A program made the position numbers and the translations under genes. Below are positions 1 through 9,620 of a DNA stretch of 64,000 nucleotides, piece after piece. Position 1 is the stretch's first letter, and each line of letters starts with the position of its first letter. This stretch comes from Comamonas flocculans (GTDB lineage: Bacteria > Pseudomonadota > Gammaproteobacteria > Burkholderiales > Burkholderiaceae_C). The stretch is from positions 2,108,001 to 2,172,000 of the forward strand of contig NZ_CP042344.1 of the NCBI RefSeq assembly GCF_007954405.1. The letters are read 5' to 3'. The notes beneath the pieces are model-generated. The model did no database searches. It saw only the letters and a list, made by a program, of their open reading frames with translations, and was not told the DNA's origin.

Positions 1-1972
1 CGCGGGCGCTTGCGCTCTGGCGGTGCGTGGCGATGAAGGCGTTGTCGGCTGAGAGGGAGTACGGCAGCACCTCGCCGTCGCACAGCACCGAGAGCTCGGC
101 CACGCTGGCGATGTCGGCGTTCAGCACCCCCGCGCCGTGGGGCAGCACCACGTCGATCTGGGTGCGCAGCACGCGCACCATCTGCTCGGCCGCGCGCACA
201 TCGTGGTCGGCCAGCTGCTCCCAGCCGTCCATGTCGGTCACCAGGCCGACCAGGCAGCGGTCGTAGGCCAGACCTTCCTGCAGGATGGAGCGGGCGCTGG
301 TCTGCACCACCACCGCTTCGGCCAGACGGTTGGTCAGCAGCCGGTGGGCGCCGGTCCAGTTGGCGGTGTCGATCGTCTGCGTTTGGCGCCCGGCGATGAA
401 CATGCCCTCGCTGCTGGCGATGCCGGTGAGCTTGCCCGACAGCTGCAGCATCCAGCCCACGAGGCGCGCGATGAAGGCGCTGTGCCGCGAGCCCGCGACG
501 CCGACGATGGGAATGCGCCCGGCGTCGCTGCCCGGTTCGCTGCTGCCGGGGAACAGGTGCTCGACGATCGCCTGGCCCACGGGGCGCGGCGCGCCGCTGG
601 AGGGCTTGAGGTGCATCAGCAGGCCCGGGCCGGCGTTGACCTCGAGGATGGCGCCGTCCTGCTCCTTCATCGGCCGGCCCGCTTCCTTGAGGATCAGGTC
701 CATGCCGGCGATGTCCAGCCCCACCACGCGCGCCGCCAGTTCGGCGTAATACGCCACGTCGGGGTGCAGCTCGTCGGTGCAGTCGATCGCCATGTTGCCG
801 TTGCGCTGCAGCAGCACCTGGCGGCCGGGCGCCGGCACGGTCTCGGGCGTCACCTCCTGGCGCGCGAGCTCGAGCTGGATGTTGGGCAGCTGCAGATCCA
901 GCAGTTCCAGCGGGTACTCCTCCTCGATGCCGCGGCGCGGATCGCGGTTGAGCTCGGCCACCAGCTCGGCCAGCGTCTGCTTGCCATCGCCCGTCACGAA
1001 CACCTGCTCGCCGCGGCAGGCGGCCACCACCTTGCCACCGACCACCAGCACGCGGTGTTCCATGCCCTGGATGTAGCGCTCGACGATGACCTGCGAGCCT
1101 TCCTGGTCCGCCAGCGCGAAGGCGGTGCGGATGTTCTCCTGCTTGTACAGCTCCAGCGTCACGCCGCGCGCATGGTTGCCGTCGCTGGGCTTGACGGTGA
1201 CGGGCAGGCCGATGTCCTGCGCCGCTTCCCAGGCTTCGTCGGCGCTGGCCACGATCACGCCCTCGGGCACCGGCACGCCGGCGGCGGCCAGCAGGCGCTT
1301 GGTCAGGTCCTTGTCCTGGGCGATGCCTTCGGCGATGGCGCTGGTCTGGTCGCTCTCGGCGGTCCAGATGCGCCGCTGCGCGGCGCCGTAGCCCAGCTGC
1401 ACCAGGTTGCCGTCGTTCAGGCGCACGTGCGGGATGCGCCGCTCCTGCGCGGCGTCCACGATGCAGGCGGTGCTCGGGCCCAGGTAGTTGTCGTCGATCG
1501 CGGTCTTGATCGCCTGGATGGCGGCCTTGAGGTCGAAGGGCTGGTCGTTGATCGCCGCCATGATCAGCGCATGGCCGCGCGCCAGCGCCTCGCGCGCCAC
1601 CGCCTCCTCGGGGCAGCGGAACACCATGCGGTAGGTGCCGCTGGTGGAGGTCTCGCGCGTCTGGCCGAACTTGACCGGCATGCCCGAGAGGTTGAGCAGC
1701 TCGATGATGACGTGCTCCAGCACGTGCCCCATCCAGGTGCCCTCGTGCAGCCGCTCGATGAAGCCGCCGCGCGTGCCCACGCCGCAGTGGTGCTCGATCA
1801 GGTCGGGCAGCCAGGCGGTCAGCCGTTCATTGAAACCCGCGAGCTGGCTGGACGGATGCTGTTCCAGCGCGCCCAGCGCCAGCCAGACTTCGAGCACCGG
1901 TTGGTAGGTCCAGATGCTGGGCCCGCGCAGGTAGGTGGTGCGCAGCAGTTGTATGTCGTCGAAGCGTGGCAT
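1..1972 (-). CDS. cphA: cyanophycin synthetase paralog with degenerate Mur-ligase half (partial, runs off left edge)
   Basis: ATP-dependent ligase of the cyanophycin synthetase family, which builds the Asp-Arg storage polymer in the cytoplasm. The visible 657 residues contain the N-terminal domain (about 1-160; motif GHVLEHVIIELLNL near residue 90) and the ATP-grasp domain (about 161-485; motif KPSDGNHARGV, intact). The following Mur-ligase-like domain should start with a P-loop of the form GTNGKTT, but residues 491-500 read GVAGSRHSAF, so the glycine and the lysine are gone. The usual ETARGGI motif reads QTSARSI near 557-563. The start is the ATG at 1972. The C-terminus lies outside the window. 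I infer a paralog that works with the ATP-grasp site only, as described for CphA2-type enzymes. Divergent from the ABC transporter at 2167. Confidence 0.85.
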   Translation of the reverse strand, partial: MPRFDDIQLLRTTYLRGPSIWTYQPVLEVWLALGALEQHPSSQLAGFNERLTAWLPDLIEHHCGVGTRGGFIERLHEGTWMGHVLEHVIIELLNLSGMPVKFGQTRETSTSGTYRMVFRCPEEAVAREALARGHALIMAAINDQPFDLKAAIQAIKTAIDDNYLGPSTACIVDAAQERRIPHVRLNDGNLVQLGYGAAQRRIWTAESDQTSAIAEGIAQDKDLTKRLLAAAGVPVPEGVIVASADEAWEAAQDIGLPVTVKPSDGNHARGVTLELYKQENIRTAFALADQEGSQVIVERYIQGMEHRVLVVGGKVVAACRGEQVFVTGDGKQTLAELVAELNRDPRRGIEEEYPLELLDLQLPNIQLELARQEVTPETVPAPGRQVLLQRNGNMAIDCTDELHPDVAYYAELAARVVGLDIAGMDLILKEAGRPMKEQDGAILEVNAGPGLLMHLKPSSGAPRPVGQAIVEHLFPGSSEPGSDAGRIPIVGVAGSRHSAFIARLVGWMLQLSGKLTGIASSEGMFIAGRQTQTIDTANWTGAHRLLTNRLAEAVVVQTSARSILQEGLAYDRCLVGLVTDMDGWEQLADHDVRAAEQMVRVLRTQIDVVLPHGAGVLNADIASVAELSVLCDGEVLPYSLSADNAFIATHRQSASAR

Positions 1973-2166
1973 GGGTCAGGCGTGGAGGGTGGAAAAAGGC
2001 CGCCGCGGGGCGAAAAACGCGATGATGCTACAAGCCGCTGTCAGCCGCCGGGCGGGTGCGGGCGTTACTCTGGACTGCGGCATGCGCAGGCTCGGGGAGC
2101 TCGCCCGGACCCTGGTGCATCGCCGGCGGGCGGGCGCGAGCGGCCGCCGTGTTCAAGAATCAAGCA

Positions 2167-4431
2167 ATGCAACATCACCGTGAGACGGGCGCCCCGGGCG
2201 CCCTGGCAGATTCCCTGAAAACCGATTGGCAAGACATGCTTGCACCCAGCGAGAACGTGCTGGCCGTGCTGCAGGTTGACCTGGACGAGCAGCTGCACTT
2301 TGCCGCCACCACCCTGGCGCTGACCGACCGGCGCCTGCTGGCGCGCACCGCCGCTGGCGCGCTGCGCCAGTGGCCGCTGGCCCCCGGGCTGCTGCTGCAG
2401 GAGTTCGACGCCTCGGGCGTGGGCACGCTGGAGCTGCACGACGCGCACGAGCGCCTGGCGCTGTGGCGCTTCACGCTCACGCACCACCCCGGGGCGCTCG
2501 ATTTCCAGCACCACTTCCAGCGCGCGGTCGCCGCGCTGGGCCAGCACGGCGGCATGGCGCCCGAGCCCGAAGACGGCCAGAACTGCCCGCGCTGCCACAC
2601 CCCGCTGCCCGAGGGCAGCGACGAATGTCCGGTCTGCGGCCTGCGCGAGGAAGAGCCGCGCGCCTCCACCTGGGTGCTGCTGCGGCTGTGGCGCTTTGCC
2701 CGGCCCTACAGGAGGCAGCTGCTGCTGGGCTTCGTGCTCACGCTGCTCTCCACGGCCGCCACGCTGGTGCCGCCCTACCTGACGATTCCGCTGATGGACG
2801 AGGTGCTGATCCCGTTTCAGGACGGCAAGAGCATCCCAGTGTCCACCGTCGCGCTGTACCTGAGTGGCCTGCTCGCGGCGGCGCTCGTCGCCTGGGGCCT
2901 GGGCTGGGCGCGCACCTGGGTGCTGGCGCTGGTGTCCGAGCGCATCGGCGCCGACCTGCGCACCGCCACCTACGAGCACCTGCTGCGCCTGTCGCTGGAC
3001 TATTTCGGCAGCAAGCGCACGGGCGACCTGATGGCGCGCATAGGCTCGGAGACGGACCGCATCAACGTCTTCCTGTCGCTGCACGCGCTCGACTTCGCCA
3101 CCGACGTGCTGATGATGGTGATGACCGCCGTCATCCTCGTGTCGATCAACCCCTGGCTCGCGCTGGTCACGCTGGTGCCGCTGCCCTTCATCGCCTGGAT
3201 GATCCACAGCGTGCGCGACCGCCTGCGCACCGGCTTCGAGAAGATGGACCGCATCTGGAGCGAGGTGACCAACGTGCTGGCCGACACCATCCCTGGCATC
3301 CGCGTGGTCAAGGCCTTCGCGCAGGAGGCGCGCGAGGCCGAGCGCTTTCGCGTCGCCAACCAGCGCAACCTGCAGGCCAACGACCGGCTGAACAAGACCT
3401 GGAGCCTGTTCTCGCCCACGGTGACGCTGGCCACCGAGATCGGCCTGCTCGTGGTCTGGGCCTTCGGCATCTGGCTGGTGGCGGGCGGGCAGATCACCGT
3501 CGGCGTGCTCACCGCCTTCCTGGCCTACATCGGGCGCTTCTACACGCGGCTCGATTCCATGAGCCGCATCGTCTCGGTCACGCAGAAGGCGGCGGCCGGC
3601 GCCAAGCGCATCTTCGACATCCTGGACCACGTGAGCAACGTGCCCGAGCCGGTCAACCCTGTGCGCCTGCCGCGCGTGGAGGGCGCGATCGCGCTGCAGG
3701 GCGTGGTGTTTCGCTACGGCAGCCGCACGGTGATCAAGAACCTGTCGCTGGCGATACGACCCGGCGAGATGATCGGCCTGGTGGGCCACAGCGGCTCGGG
3801 CAAGAGCACGCTGGTGAACCTGATCAGCCGCTTTTCCGACGTGGCCGATGGATCCATCAGCGTGGACGGTGTCGATATCCGCCGCCTGGCGGTGAGCGAC
3901 TGGCGCCGCCACATCGGCCTGGTGCTGCAGGAGCCCTTCCTGTTCTTTGGCACCGTGGCCGAGAACATCGCCTACGGCAAGCCTGAGGCCACGCGCGCCG
4001 AGATCATCGCCGCCGCGCGCGCCGCGCATGCGCACGACTTCATCCTGCGCCTGCCGCTGGGCTACGACTCGCTGGTGGGCGAGCGCGGCCAGGGCCTGTC
4101 CGGCGGCGAGCGCCAGCGCATCTCGATCGCGCGCGCGCTGCTGATCGACCCGCGCGTGCTCATTCTGGACGAAGCCACCTCGGCCGTGGATACCGAGACC
4201 GAGAAGGAAATCCAGAAGGCGCTGGACAACCTGGTGCAGGGGCGCACCACGATCGCGATCGCCCACCGCCTGTCCACGCTGCGCAAGGCCGACCGACTTG
4301 TGGTCATGGACCGCGGCGAGATCGTCGAAGTCGGCCCGCACGATGAACTCATGGCGCGCGAGGGCGCCTACTGGCGCCTGTACCAGGCCCAGGCCCGGCG
4401 CGCCGCCGAAGAAGAAGGGGTGGCCGCATGA
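2167..4431 (+). CDS. cyanophycin-metabolism-associated ABC exporter (PH-like + zinc ribbon + TM + ATPase)
   Basis: A 754-residue half-transporter of the exporter type in the inner membrane. Residues 1-135 resemble a bacterial PH-like domain (motif [10 protein letters not shown]). Residues 139-160 form a zinc ribbon with two CxxC pairs (CPRC and CPVC). A six-helix membrane domain follows at about 175-480, then the ATPase: Walker [10 protein letters not shown] at 540-548, signature LSGGERQR at 644-651, Walker B LILDEA near 665-670, and the switch histidine at 700. The ATG at 2167 is chosen because homologous sequence begins there; the open frame extends to 2056 without plausible protein. The family is known as a neighbour of cyanophycin genes, but the substrate is unknown. 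It overlaps the DUF1854 gene by ATGA, so the two are translationally coupled. Confidence 0.85.
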   Translation: MQHHRETGAPGALADSLKTDWQDMLAPSENVLAVLQVDLDEQLHFAATTLALTDRRLLARTAAGALRQWPLAPGLLLQEFDASGVGTLELHDAHERLALWRFTLTHHPGALDFQHHFQRAVAALGQHGGMAPEPEDGQNCPRCHTPLPEGSDECPVCGLREEEPRASTWVLLRLWRFARPYRRQLLLGFVLTLLSTAATLVPPYLTIPLMDEVLIPFQDGKSIPVSTVALYLSGLLAAALVAWGLGWARTWVLALVSERIGADLRTATYEHLLRLSLDYFGSKRTGDLMARIGSETDRINVFLSLHALDFATDVLMMVMTAVILVSINPWLALVTLVPLPFIAWMIHSVRDRLRTGFEKMDRIWSEVTNVLADTIPGIRVVKAFAQEAREAERFRVANQRNLQANDRLNKTWSLFSPTVTLATEIGLLVVWAFGIWLVAGGQITVGVLTAFLAYIGRFYTRLDSMSRIVSVTQKAAAGAKRIFDILDHVSNVPEPVNPVRLPRVEGAIALQGVVFRYGSRTVIKNLSLAIRPGEMIGLVGHSGSGKSTLVNLISRFSDVADGSISVDGVDIRRLAVSDWRRHIGLVLQEPFLFFGTVAENIAYGKPEATRAEIIAAARAAHAHDFILRLPLGYDSLVGERGQGLSGGERQRISIARALLIDPRVLILDEATSAVDTETEKEIQKALDNLVQGRTTIAIAHRLSTLRKADRLVVMDRGEIVEVGPHDELMAREGAYWRLYQAQARRAAEEEGVAA

Positions 4432-4898
4432 GCCGATTGTTCGAACTGCGACGCAATGCCCATGGCCGCCTGGTGCTGCATCTGGCCGATGGCAGCGAGC
4501 ACGTGGGCGTCACGCCGGTGCGCGCCTTTCCGATCGCCGCGCCGGACGAGGGCCTGTCGCTGGTCGGCCCCGAGGGCAAGGAACTCATCTGGATAGAGCG
4601 CCTGGCGGATCTGCCCGCGCCGGCGCGCGCGCTCGTCGAGGACGACCTGCGCGTGCGCGAGCTGGTGCCCGAGATCCGGCGCATCGTCTCGGTGTCGAGC
4701 TTTTCCACGCCCAGCACCTGGCAGGTGGAAACCGACCGCGGGGCGACCAGCTTCGTGCTCAAGGGCGAGGAGGACATCCGCCGCCTCGCCGAGCGCACGC
4801 AGCTGCGCATCAGCGCGAGCGACGGGCTGCAGCTGCGCATTCCCGACCTGCGCCAGCTGGACAAGACGTCGCGCAAGCTGCTTGAGCGGTTTTTATAG
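4428..4898 (+). CDS. DUF1854 family protein, cyanophycin-associated
   Basis: A 156-residue soluble protein with no membrane segment or signal peptide. The ATGA overlap with the ABC exporter implies coupled translation and a shared job. DUF1854 proteins are found repeatedly beside this exporter type and cyanophycin genes; no biochemical function is known to me. The last two codons and the TAG stop lie inside a dispersed ATAGCTGC repeat (4890-4947), so the natural C-terminus may have been altered by the repeat. Confidence 0.8.
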   Translation: MSRLFELRRNAHGRLVLHLADGSEHVGVTPVRAFPIAAPDEGLSLVGPEGKELIWIERLADLPAPARALVEDDLRVRELVPEIRRIVSVSSFSTPSTWQVETDRGATSFVLKGEEDIRRLAERTQLRISASDGLQLRIPDLRQLDKTSRKLLERFL

Positions 4899-4947
4899 CT
4901 GTTTGTGCAATAGGACAAAGGGTTTGAGCCGGATTTGATGCTCAAAC
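4890..4947 (+). repeat. ATAGCTGC dispersed repeat, copy 1
   Basis: Reads TTTTTATAGCTGTTTGTGC and continues to GAGCCGGATTTGATGCTCAAA. It overlaps the 3' end of the DUF1854 gene and supplies its stop codon. The rest of the gap up to 5092 is AT-richer than its surroundings and shows no gene. Confidence 0.7.
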
Positions 4948-5092
4948 ACCTTCCCCTTGAGCGAGGGCCGAGGGAGACTAATTTGTAACAAAAGACAAAA
5001 TAGCCTTTATTTGCCCTTTTGTTTGCCGTTATGCAGGTACGACGTAGTGCTAGCTGTATCTGCTGGTCGCTGCCGCCCTCAAGGAGCACGCC

Positions 5093-5551
5093 ATGCCACT
5101 ATCACCTGTAGACCGAAGTGCCGCGCAGTGGACGCAACTGCGTCCGCAGAGCGACCTGTACTCCACAGGCGCTTCTGGCGCGGTGCCCGTGCGCCCGATC
5201 AACCCCGCCAACGCGGTCGAATCCACGGACGCGCTGGGCGGCGGCGCCATCGTGCGCCTGTCCGAAAAGGCCGGCGTGCCCGAGCCGGTGCAGCGCGACT
5301 GGACCCTGGCCGAAACCGAGAAGGAAAAGCCCAAGGTCGAAGAGCCGCCGCCGCGCGAGCCGCCGCTGTACCAGCAGCTCATCGACATCGTGCAATCGAT
5401 GTGGCGTGCCAGCGGCCAGGCGGTGCAGATCGCCGAGGAGATGAACCAGACCACGCTCACCGACAGGCTGAACCAGCAGGTGGCGCCGCCGCCGCGCGAG
5501 CAGCCGCTGACCTACGCCGACCCCTCGGTCAAGCGCTCGGGCGGTCTGTGA
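5093..5551 (+). CDS. hypothetical proline-rich protein
   Basis: I do not recognise this 152-residue protein. It has a clear ribosome binding site (AAGGAG, 7 bases before the ATG) and a Rho-independent terminator about 80 bases downstream, which supports a real single-gene transcript. The N-terminal 90 residues are polar and low complexity; a charged EKEKPK segment and two proline runs (EEPPPREPP near 83-91, APPPREQP near 132-139) bracket a predicted amphipathic stretch (YQQLIDIVQSMW). No signal peptide, membrane helix or cysteine pair is visible. It is separated from the DUF1854 gene by about 195 bases, so a role in cyanophycin metabolism is only a possibility. Confidence 0.6.
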   Translation: MPLSPVDRSAAQWTQLRPQSDLYSTGASGAVPVRPINPANAVESTDALGGGAIVRLSEKAGVPEPVQRDWTLAETEKEKPKVEEPPPREPPLYQQLIDIVQSMWRASGQAVQIAEEMNQTTLTDRLNQQVAPPPREQPLTYADPSVKRSGGL

Positions 5552-5628
5552 CGGCCTGAGCGCCGGCCGCAGGGCCGCGCTTTCCGCGCACGCCTGGTGG
5601 GGAGGGCGCGGTTTTCTTTTCCGTACCA

Positions 5629-5656
5629 GGGTAGCCTTTGCGCTACCCTTTTTCTT
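5629..5656 (+). terminator. Rho-independent terminator of the proline-rich ORF
   Basis: Stem GGGTAGC (5629-5635) pairs with GCTACCC (5642-5648), followed by TTTTTCTT. It overlaps the last codons of the convergent 5'-nucleotidase gene. Confidence 0.8.
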
Positions 5657-6560
5657 GCCTGGCCGCCGGCTGCAGGGCGCCCACGTGGCCGACCGGCACA
5701 TGCCGGGCGGCGCTCAGCACATGGCTGCGCTGGTCGTCAAAGAAAAAGTCCGGCTCGAACTCGCGCAGGAAAGGGCCTTTTTCCAGGCCGCCGAGGAACA
5801 TCGCCTCGTCCACCGTGATGCCCCAGTCGAGCAGGGTGCGCACCGCACGCTCGTGCGCCGGAGCGCTGCGGGCGGTGACCAGCGCGGTGCGGATGCGCAT
5901 GGTCTGCGAGGCCTGGGCCTGCTGCTGCAGGTGGTGCAGCGCCGCCAGCAGCGGCTTGAAAGGGCCGCCGGCCAGCGGGGTGGTGGCCAGTTCGGTTTCG
6001 TGCTGCACGAAGGCGGGCAGGCCACCCTGCTGGTAGACAAGCTCGGCTTCGTCGGAAAACAGCACCGCGTCGCCATCGAAGGCAATGCGCACTTCCAGCG
6101 GATAGTGCGCGCCCGCGGGCCGCGACTCGGTCAGCACGCGCGCGGCCGGGTAGCCCATGGAAAGCGCCTGCTGCACGTCCGCCGCATTGGCCGAAAGAAA
6201 CAGGTGGGCGCCGAGCGGGCGCAGGTAGCCGAAGGGGTCGCGGCCGCGCGTGAACACGCCGCGCTCGATGCGCATGCCCGCCGCCTGGGCCGAGGCGAAG
6301 ACGCGCAGCCCGCTGGCCGGGTCGTTGCGCGAGAGCATGACGACCTCCACGCGCTGGGCTTCGCTGGTGTTGAAGGCCAGCAGCTTCTTGACCAGCGCAA
6401 AGGCCACGCCCGGGCCGGGCGGCTGCTGCACGTGTTCGAGCTGGTAGTGCATGTACTTGGCCTCGTCGCCGGTCTCGAACAGGCGGTTTTCTTCCTCGAA
6501 GTCGAACAGCGCGCGCGAGGAGATCGCGACGACGAGCTTGCCGCTCAGGGTGCTTGCCAT
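5643..6560 (-). CDS. 5'-nucleotidase (cytosolic cN-I-like family)
   Basis: A 305-residue cytoplasmic protein of the cN-I-like 5'-nucleotidase family, expected to dephosphorylate nucleoside monophosphates. Near the N-terminus it has VVAISSRALFDFEEE, the family's equivalent of the nucleophile loop, and it ends with an acidic segment (EPDFFFDDQRSH) typical of HAD-like phosphatases. The gene starts 6 bases after gspF on the same strand and is probably co-transcribed with it, although a role in secretion is not expected. Its stop codon lies inside the terminator of the convergent upstream gene. Confidence 0.8.
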   Translation of the reverse strand: MASTLSGKLVVAISSRALFDFEEENRLFETGDEAKYMHYQLEHVQQPPGPGVAFALVKKLLAFNTSEAQRVEVVMLSRNDPASGLRVFASAQAAGMRIERGVFTRGRDPFGYLRPLGAHLFLSANAADVQQALSMGYPAARVLTESRPAGAHYPLEVRIAFDGDAVLFSDEAELVYQQGGLPAFVQHETELATTPLAGGPFKPLLAALHHLQQQAQASQTMRIRTALVTARSAPAHERAVRTLLDWGITVDEAMFLGGLEKGPFLREFEPDFFFDDQRSHVLSAARHVPVGHVGALQPAARQEKG

Positions 6561-6566
6561 GGTCTT

Positions 6567-7790
6567 CTACTTGACGAACTGGTTGAGCTCGATGATGGGC
6601 TGCAGCACCGCCAGCACGATGAGCATCACGACCAGGCCCATGGCGACGATGAGCAGCGGCTCCAGGATGGTGGCCAGCTGCAGCGCGCGCCGCTGTACCT
6701 CGGCGCCCATCTGGCGTGCGGCGCGCTCCAGCATGAGGGGCAATTGCCCGGTCTGCTCGCCCAGGCGCGCGAACATCGCCAGCAGCGAAGGAAAGCGCCG
6801 CGTGCGCGCCAGCGCCGAAGCGAGGGGCGCGCCCTCGCGCACCAGCACCACGGCCTCGAGCGCATCGGCGCGCAGCGCCCGATTGGACAGGGTCTCGGCC
6901 GCCGCCTGCAGGGCCTTGAGGATGGGAACTCCGGCGCCGGCGAGCATCCCCAGGGTGCCGGCAAAACGCGCTGCGTTGTAGCCGCGCGCAAGGCGCCCGA
7001 CCACCGGCAGCCTGAGCCACCAGGCATCGAATTTCTGATGAAAACCGGCATTTTTCAAGGCCAGGCGGGCGCTGAGAGCTATCGCCGCAATAGCAATCAG
7101 CACCAGCCAGCCATAGTCGCGCACGAAGTCGCTGATCGCGAGCATCACCACCGTGAGCAGGGGCAGCGCACGCTTGCTGCCGGCAAACACGCTGGCCACC
7201 TGGGGCACGACATAGCCCACCAGGAACAGCACGATGGCGATCGCCACCACGGTGACGATGGCCGGGTACAGCGCCGCCCCGATGAGCTTGCCGCGCAGCT
7301 GCTGGCGCTCTTCCAGGTCGTCGGCCAGGCGCTCGAGCACCTGCGCCAGGCCGCCGCTGGCCTCGCCTGCGCCGATCACCGCGCAGTAGATGGGCGAGAA
7401 CTCGCGCGGAAACTGCGCCAGCGCCCGGGCAAAGGGGCTGCCGGCGTTGACCTCGGCGCGCAGGGTGGCCAGCAGCTGGCGCTGGCGCTCGTCCTCGGCC
7501 TCGTCGGCCAGCGCGGTGAGCGCGCGCTCCAGTTGCAGGCCCGAGCCGACCAGCCCGGCAAGCTGGCGCGTCCACACCGCCAGCGTGGTGCTGTTGAACA
7601 CCGGCCGGGTGAGCAGACGCTGGAGCAGCGTCGGCGCGGCGCCGTCCTGCCCCTGCAGCGTGCCCACCTCCAGCGGCACCAGCGCCTGCGCGCGCAACAG
7701 GCTGCGTGCGGCGCGCGCGGTGTCGGCCTCCAGCGTGCCGCGGCGCACGCGGCCTTCGCTGTCCAGGGCTTCAAAGGAAAAGGCAGGCAT
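6567..7790 (-). CDS. gspF: type II secretion inner-membrane platform protein GspF
   Basis: Polytopic inner-membrane protein of the type II secretion assembly platform, 407 residues, the usual length. It has two T2SSF domains (about 70-195 and 275-395) and three hydrophobic segments (near 170-195, 213-240, 375-400). The N-terminal [18 protein letters not shown] is typical. It is separated from gspE (end 9621) by a flavin-oxidoreductase gene and a PEBP gene, so it is transcribed apart from the main gsp operon. Residues about 234-253 coincide with a copy of the dispersed ATAGCTGC repeat read in frame. Confidence 0.95.
   Translation of the reverse strand: MPAFSFEALDSEGRVRRGTLEADTARAARSLLRAQALVPLEVGTLQGQDGAAPTLLQRLLTRPVFNSTTLAVWTRQLAGLVGSGLQLERALTALADEAEDERQRQLLATLRAEVNAGSPFARALAQFPREFSPIYCAVIGAGEASGGLAQVLERLADDLEERQQLRGKLIGAALYPAIVTVVAIAIVLFLVGYVVPQVASVFAGSKRALPLLTVVMLAISDFVRDYGWLVLIAIAAIALSARLALKNAGFHQKFDAWWLRLPVVGRLARGYNAARFAGTLGMLAGAGVPILKALQAAAETLSNRALRADALEAVVLVREGAPLASALARTRRFPSLLAMFARLGEQTGQLPLMLERAARQMGAEVQRRALQLATILEPLLIVAMGLVVMLIVLAVLQPIIELNQFVK
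7034..7090 (-). repeat. ATAGCTGC dispersed repeat, copy inside gspF
   Basis: On the minus strand reads GCGATAGCTCTCAGCGC and ends GCCGGTTTTCATCAGAAAT, resembling the intergenic copy at 32635. It encodes [20 protein letters not shown] in GspF. Most degenerate of the coding copies. Confidence 0.5.
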
Positions 7791-7817
7791 GGAAAGACCG
7801 ATGCTGATTGTGCGGAC

Positions 7818-8816
7818 TCAATCGCCCGCGCCCAGTGCCTGCGCCGCGATCTCCAGCGAGCGCAGGCGCAGCGCCGGCTCGAAGACGTCGCAGCTCAGCA
7901 TGAATTCGTCGGCCTGCGTGGCCCGGGCGATGGCGGCAAAGCCCTCGCGCACCGTGTCCGGGCCGCCGATCACGGCCAGCGCCAGGAAGTCCGCGATCGC
8001 CGAACGTTCGGCCTCGCCCAGGCTGGCCATGAAGCCGGGCACCGGCGGCGCCAGCAGGCCGCGCCGGCCGGTGACTATGCCCAGCACGCGCTGCTGGATG
8101 CTGCTGGCCAGCAGCTCGGCCTCTTCGTCCGTGGGCGCGGCCACCAGCGGTACGCCGATGAGGGTGTAGGGCTTTGCCAGCACCTTGGACGGGCGGAACT
8201 GGCGGCGGTACAGCTCCAGCGCGGGCAGCAGCAGGCGCGGCGCGAAATGCGATGCAAAGGCGTAGGGCAGTCCCCTCTCGGCCGCCAGCTGGGCGGAAAA
8301 CAGGCTCGAACCCAGCAGCCAGATCGGCACCTCGGTGCCCGCGCCAGGCACCGCGGTAATCGCCTGCCCCGGCTGCGCCGGCCCGAGCAGGCGCTGCAGC
8401 TCGGCCACGTCGCGCGGAAAGTCCGCTTCGGTCTCCACGCGGTCGCGGCGCAGCGCGCGCATGGTGGCGCGGTCGGTGCCGGGCGCGCGCCCGAGGCCGA
8501 GGTCGATGCGCCCGGGGTAGAGGCTGGCCAGCGTGCCGAAGGCTTCGGCCACCACCAGCGGCGCGTGGTTGGGCAGCATCACCCCGCCCGAGCCGACGCG
8601 AATGCGCGCGGTCTGCCCGGCCACATGGCCCACGAGCACCGCGGTGGCCGAGCTTGCGATGCCCGGCATGTTGTGGTGTTCGGCCAGCCAGTAGCGGGCA
8701 AAGCCCAGTTGCTCAGCCTTGCGGGCGGTGCGCACGGTGGTGGCGATCGCCTCGGCGGGCGTGCCGCCTTCGCGCACCGCCACCAGGTCCAGCATGGAGA
8801 GTTTCGGAGTCTTCAT
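7818..8816 (-). CDS. LLM-class flavin-dependent oxidoreductase (luciferase-like)
   Basis: A 332-residue TIM-barrel enzyme of the bacterial luciferase-like family, which uses reduced FMN or F420-like flavin in the cytoplasm. Family motifs seen: [32 protein letters not shown], and [11 protein letters not shown] start at the ATG at 8816 ([11 protein letters not shown]); an upstream in-frame ATG at 8882 would add unsupported residues that overlap the divergent promoter. It is divergent from the PEBP gene and lies between gspF and gspE. The substrate is unknown. Confidence 0.9.
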   Translation of the reverse strand: MKTPKLSMLDLVAVREGGTPAEAIATTVRTARKAEQLGFARYWLAEHHNMPGIASSATAVLVGHVAGQTARIRVGSGGVMLPNHAPLVVAEAFGTLASLYPGRIDLGLGRAPGTDRATMRALRRDRVETEADFPRDVAELQRLLGPAQPGQAITAVPGAGTEVPIWLLGSSLFSAQLAAERGLPYAFASHFAPRLLLPALELYRRQFRPSKVLAKPYTLIGVPLVAAPTDEEAELLASSIQQRVLGIVTGRRGLLAPPVPGFMASLGEAERSAIADFLALAVIGGPDTVREGFAAIARATQADEFMLSCDVFEPALRLRSLEIAAQALGAGD

Positions 8817-8896
8817 GGCTGCAGATTGTGCCGGGGCCCGCATGGGTTGGGCGGGCCTGCCGATAATGGCCATTGCATGCACAACGGAGATGGACC

Positions 8897-9385
8897 ATGG
8901 GATTGGTATTGAGCAGCAGCGACGTGGCCGAGCAGCAGACGCTGGCCAGGACCTTCGTGCACAGCGCCATGGGCGCGGGCGGCGACAACGTCTCGCCGCA
9001 ACTGGCCTGGAGCGGCGTGCCCGAGGGCACGAAGAGCTTTGCCTTGACGATGTACGACCCCGACGCGCCCACCGGCTCGGGCTGGTGGCACTGGGTGGTC
9101 TACGACATCCCGGCGGATTGCGCCGGCCTGCCGCGCGGCGCGGGCAACCCGGGCGGCGCGCTGCCTGCCGGGGCGAAGCAGGGTCGCACCGACTTTGGCA
9201 GCAAGGAATACGGTGGCGCCGCGCCGCCTCCCGGCCATGGCCCGCACCGCTACGTCTTCACGCTGCATGCGCTGAACGTGGACAAGCTCGATGTGCCTGA
9301 CGATGCGTCGGCGGCCTACGTGGGCTTCATGATCCACTTTGCCCGGCTGGGCGAGGCAAGACTCACCGCGCAGTACGAGCGCTGA
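8897..9385 (+). CDS. YbhB/YbcL family Raf-kinase-inhibitor-like protein (PEBP)
   Basis: A 162-residue phosphatidylethanolamine-binding-protein fold with the ligand-pocket motifs [19 protein letters not shown] and [12 protein letters not shown]. No signal peptide, so probably cytoplasmic. The ATG at 8897 follows a GGAG site; the frame opens earlier at 8873 without support. It is divergent from the flavin-oxidoreductase gene. Function in bacteria is poorly defined. Confidence 0.9.
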   Translation: MGLVLSSSDVAEQQTLARTFVHSAMGAGGDNVSPQLAWSGVPEGTKSFALTMYDPDAPTGSGWWHWVVYDIPADCAGLPRGAGNPGGALPAGAKQGRTDFGSKEYGGAAPPPGHGPHRYVFTLHALNVDKLDVPDDASAAYVGFMIHFARLGEARLTAQYER

Positions 9386-9419
9386 TCGCGGGCGCCGCCG
9401 TGGCCGCTCTTTGCATGCC

Positions 9420-9600
9420 GCGCAAGCCCCTCACCCCTCCCTCTCCCCAAAGGGGCGAGGGCGGTCGGCTGTGCCGGTTTTGCACTCTTTCCCCCAAAGT
9501 GGCAAAGGTGACTGGCTGCGCCGGTTTTGCTCCCTCCCCCTTTGGGGGAGGGCGGGGGTGGGGGCCAGCGGCGGTGGCTGAAACCCAAGGCTCCGGTGGT
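9420..9600. repeat. GC-rich palindromic (REP-like) repeat cluster
   Basis: Two palindromic units, CCCTCTCCCCAAAGGGGCGAGGG (9431-9453) and CCCTCCCCCTTTGGGGGAGGG (about 9532-9552), separated by a CCCCCAAAGTGGC stretch. The same palindrome type occurs near 19300, 27460 and 46010. No gene is visible in this gap. Confidence 0.75.
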
Positions 9601-9620
9601 ACAGACTTGCCCTCAAGGGG

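Noticed and set aside
137..2218. 693-codon open frame on the plus strand
   Set aside because: It is the mirror of the cphA gene; the protein is His/Ala/Gly-rich with no family, while the minus strand gives clear cyanophycin synthetase motifs.
5655..8912. 1085-codon open frame on the plus strand
   Set aside because: Lies antisense to the 5'-nucleotidase, gspF and the flavin oxidoreductase; composition is that of a GC-rich shadow frame.
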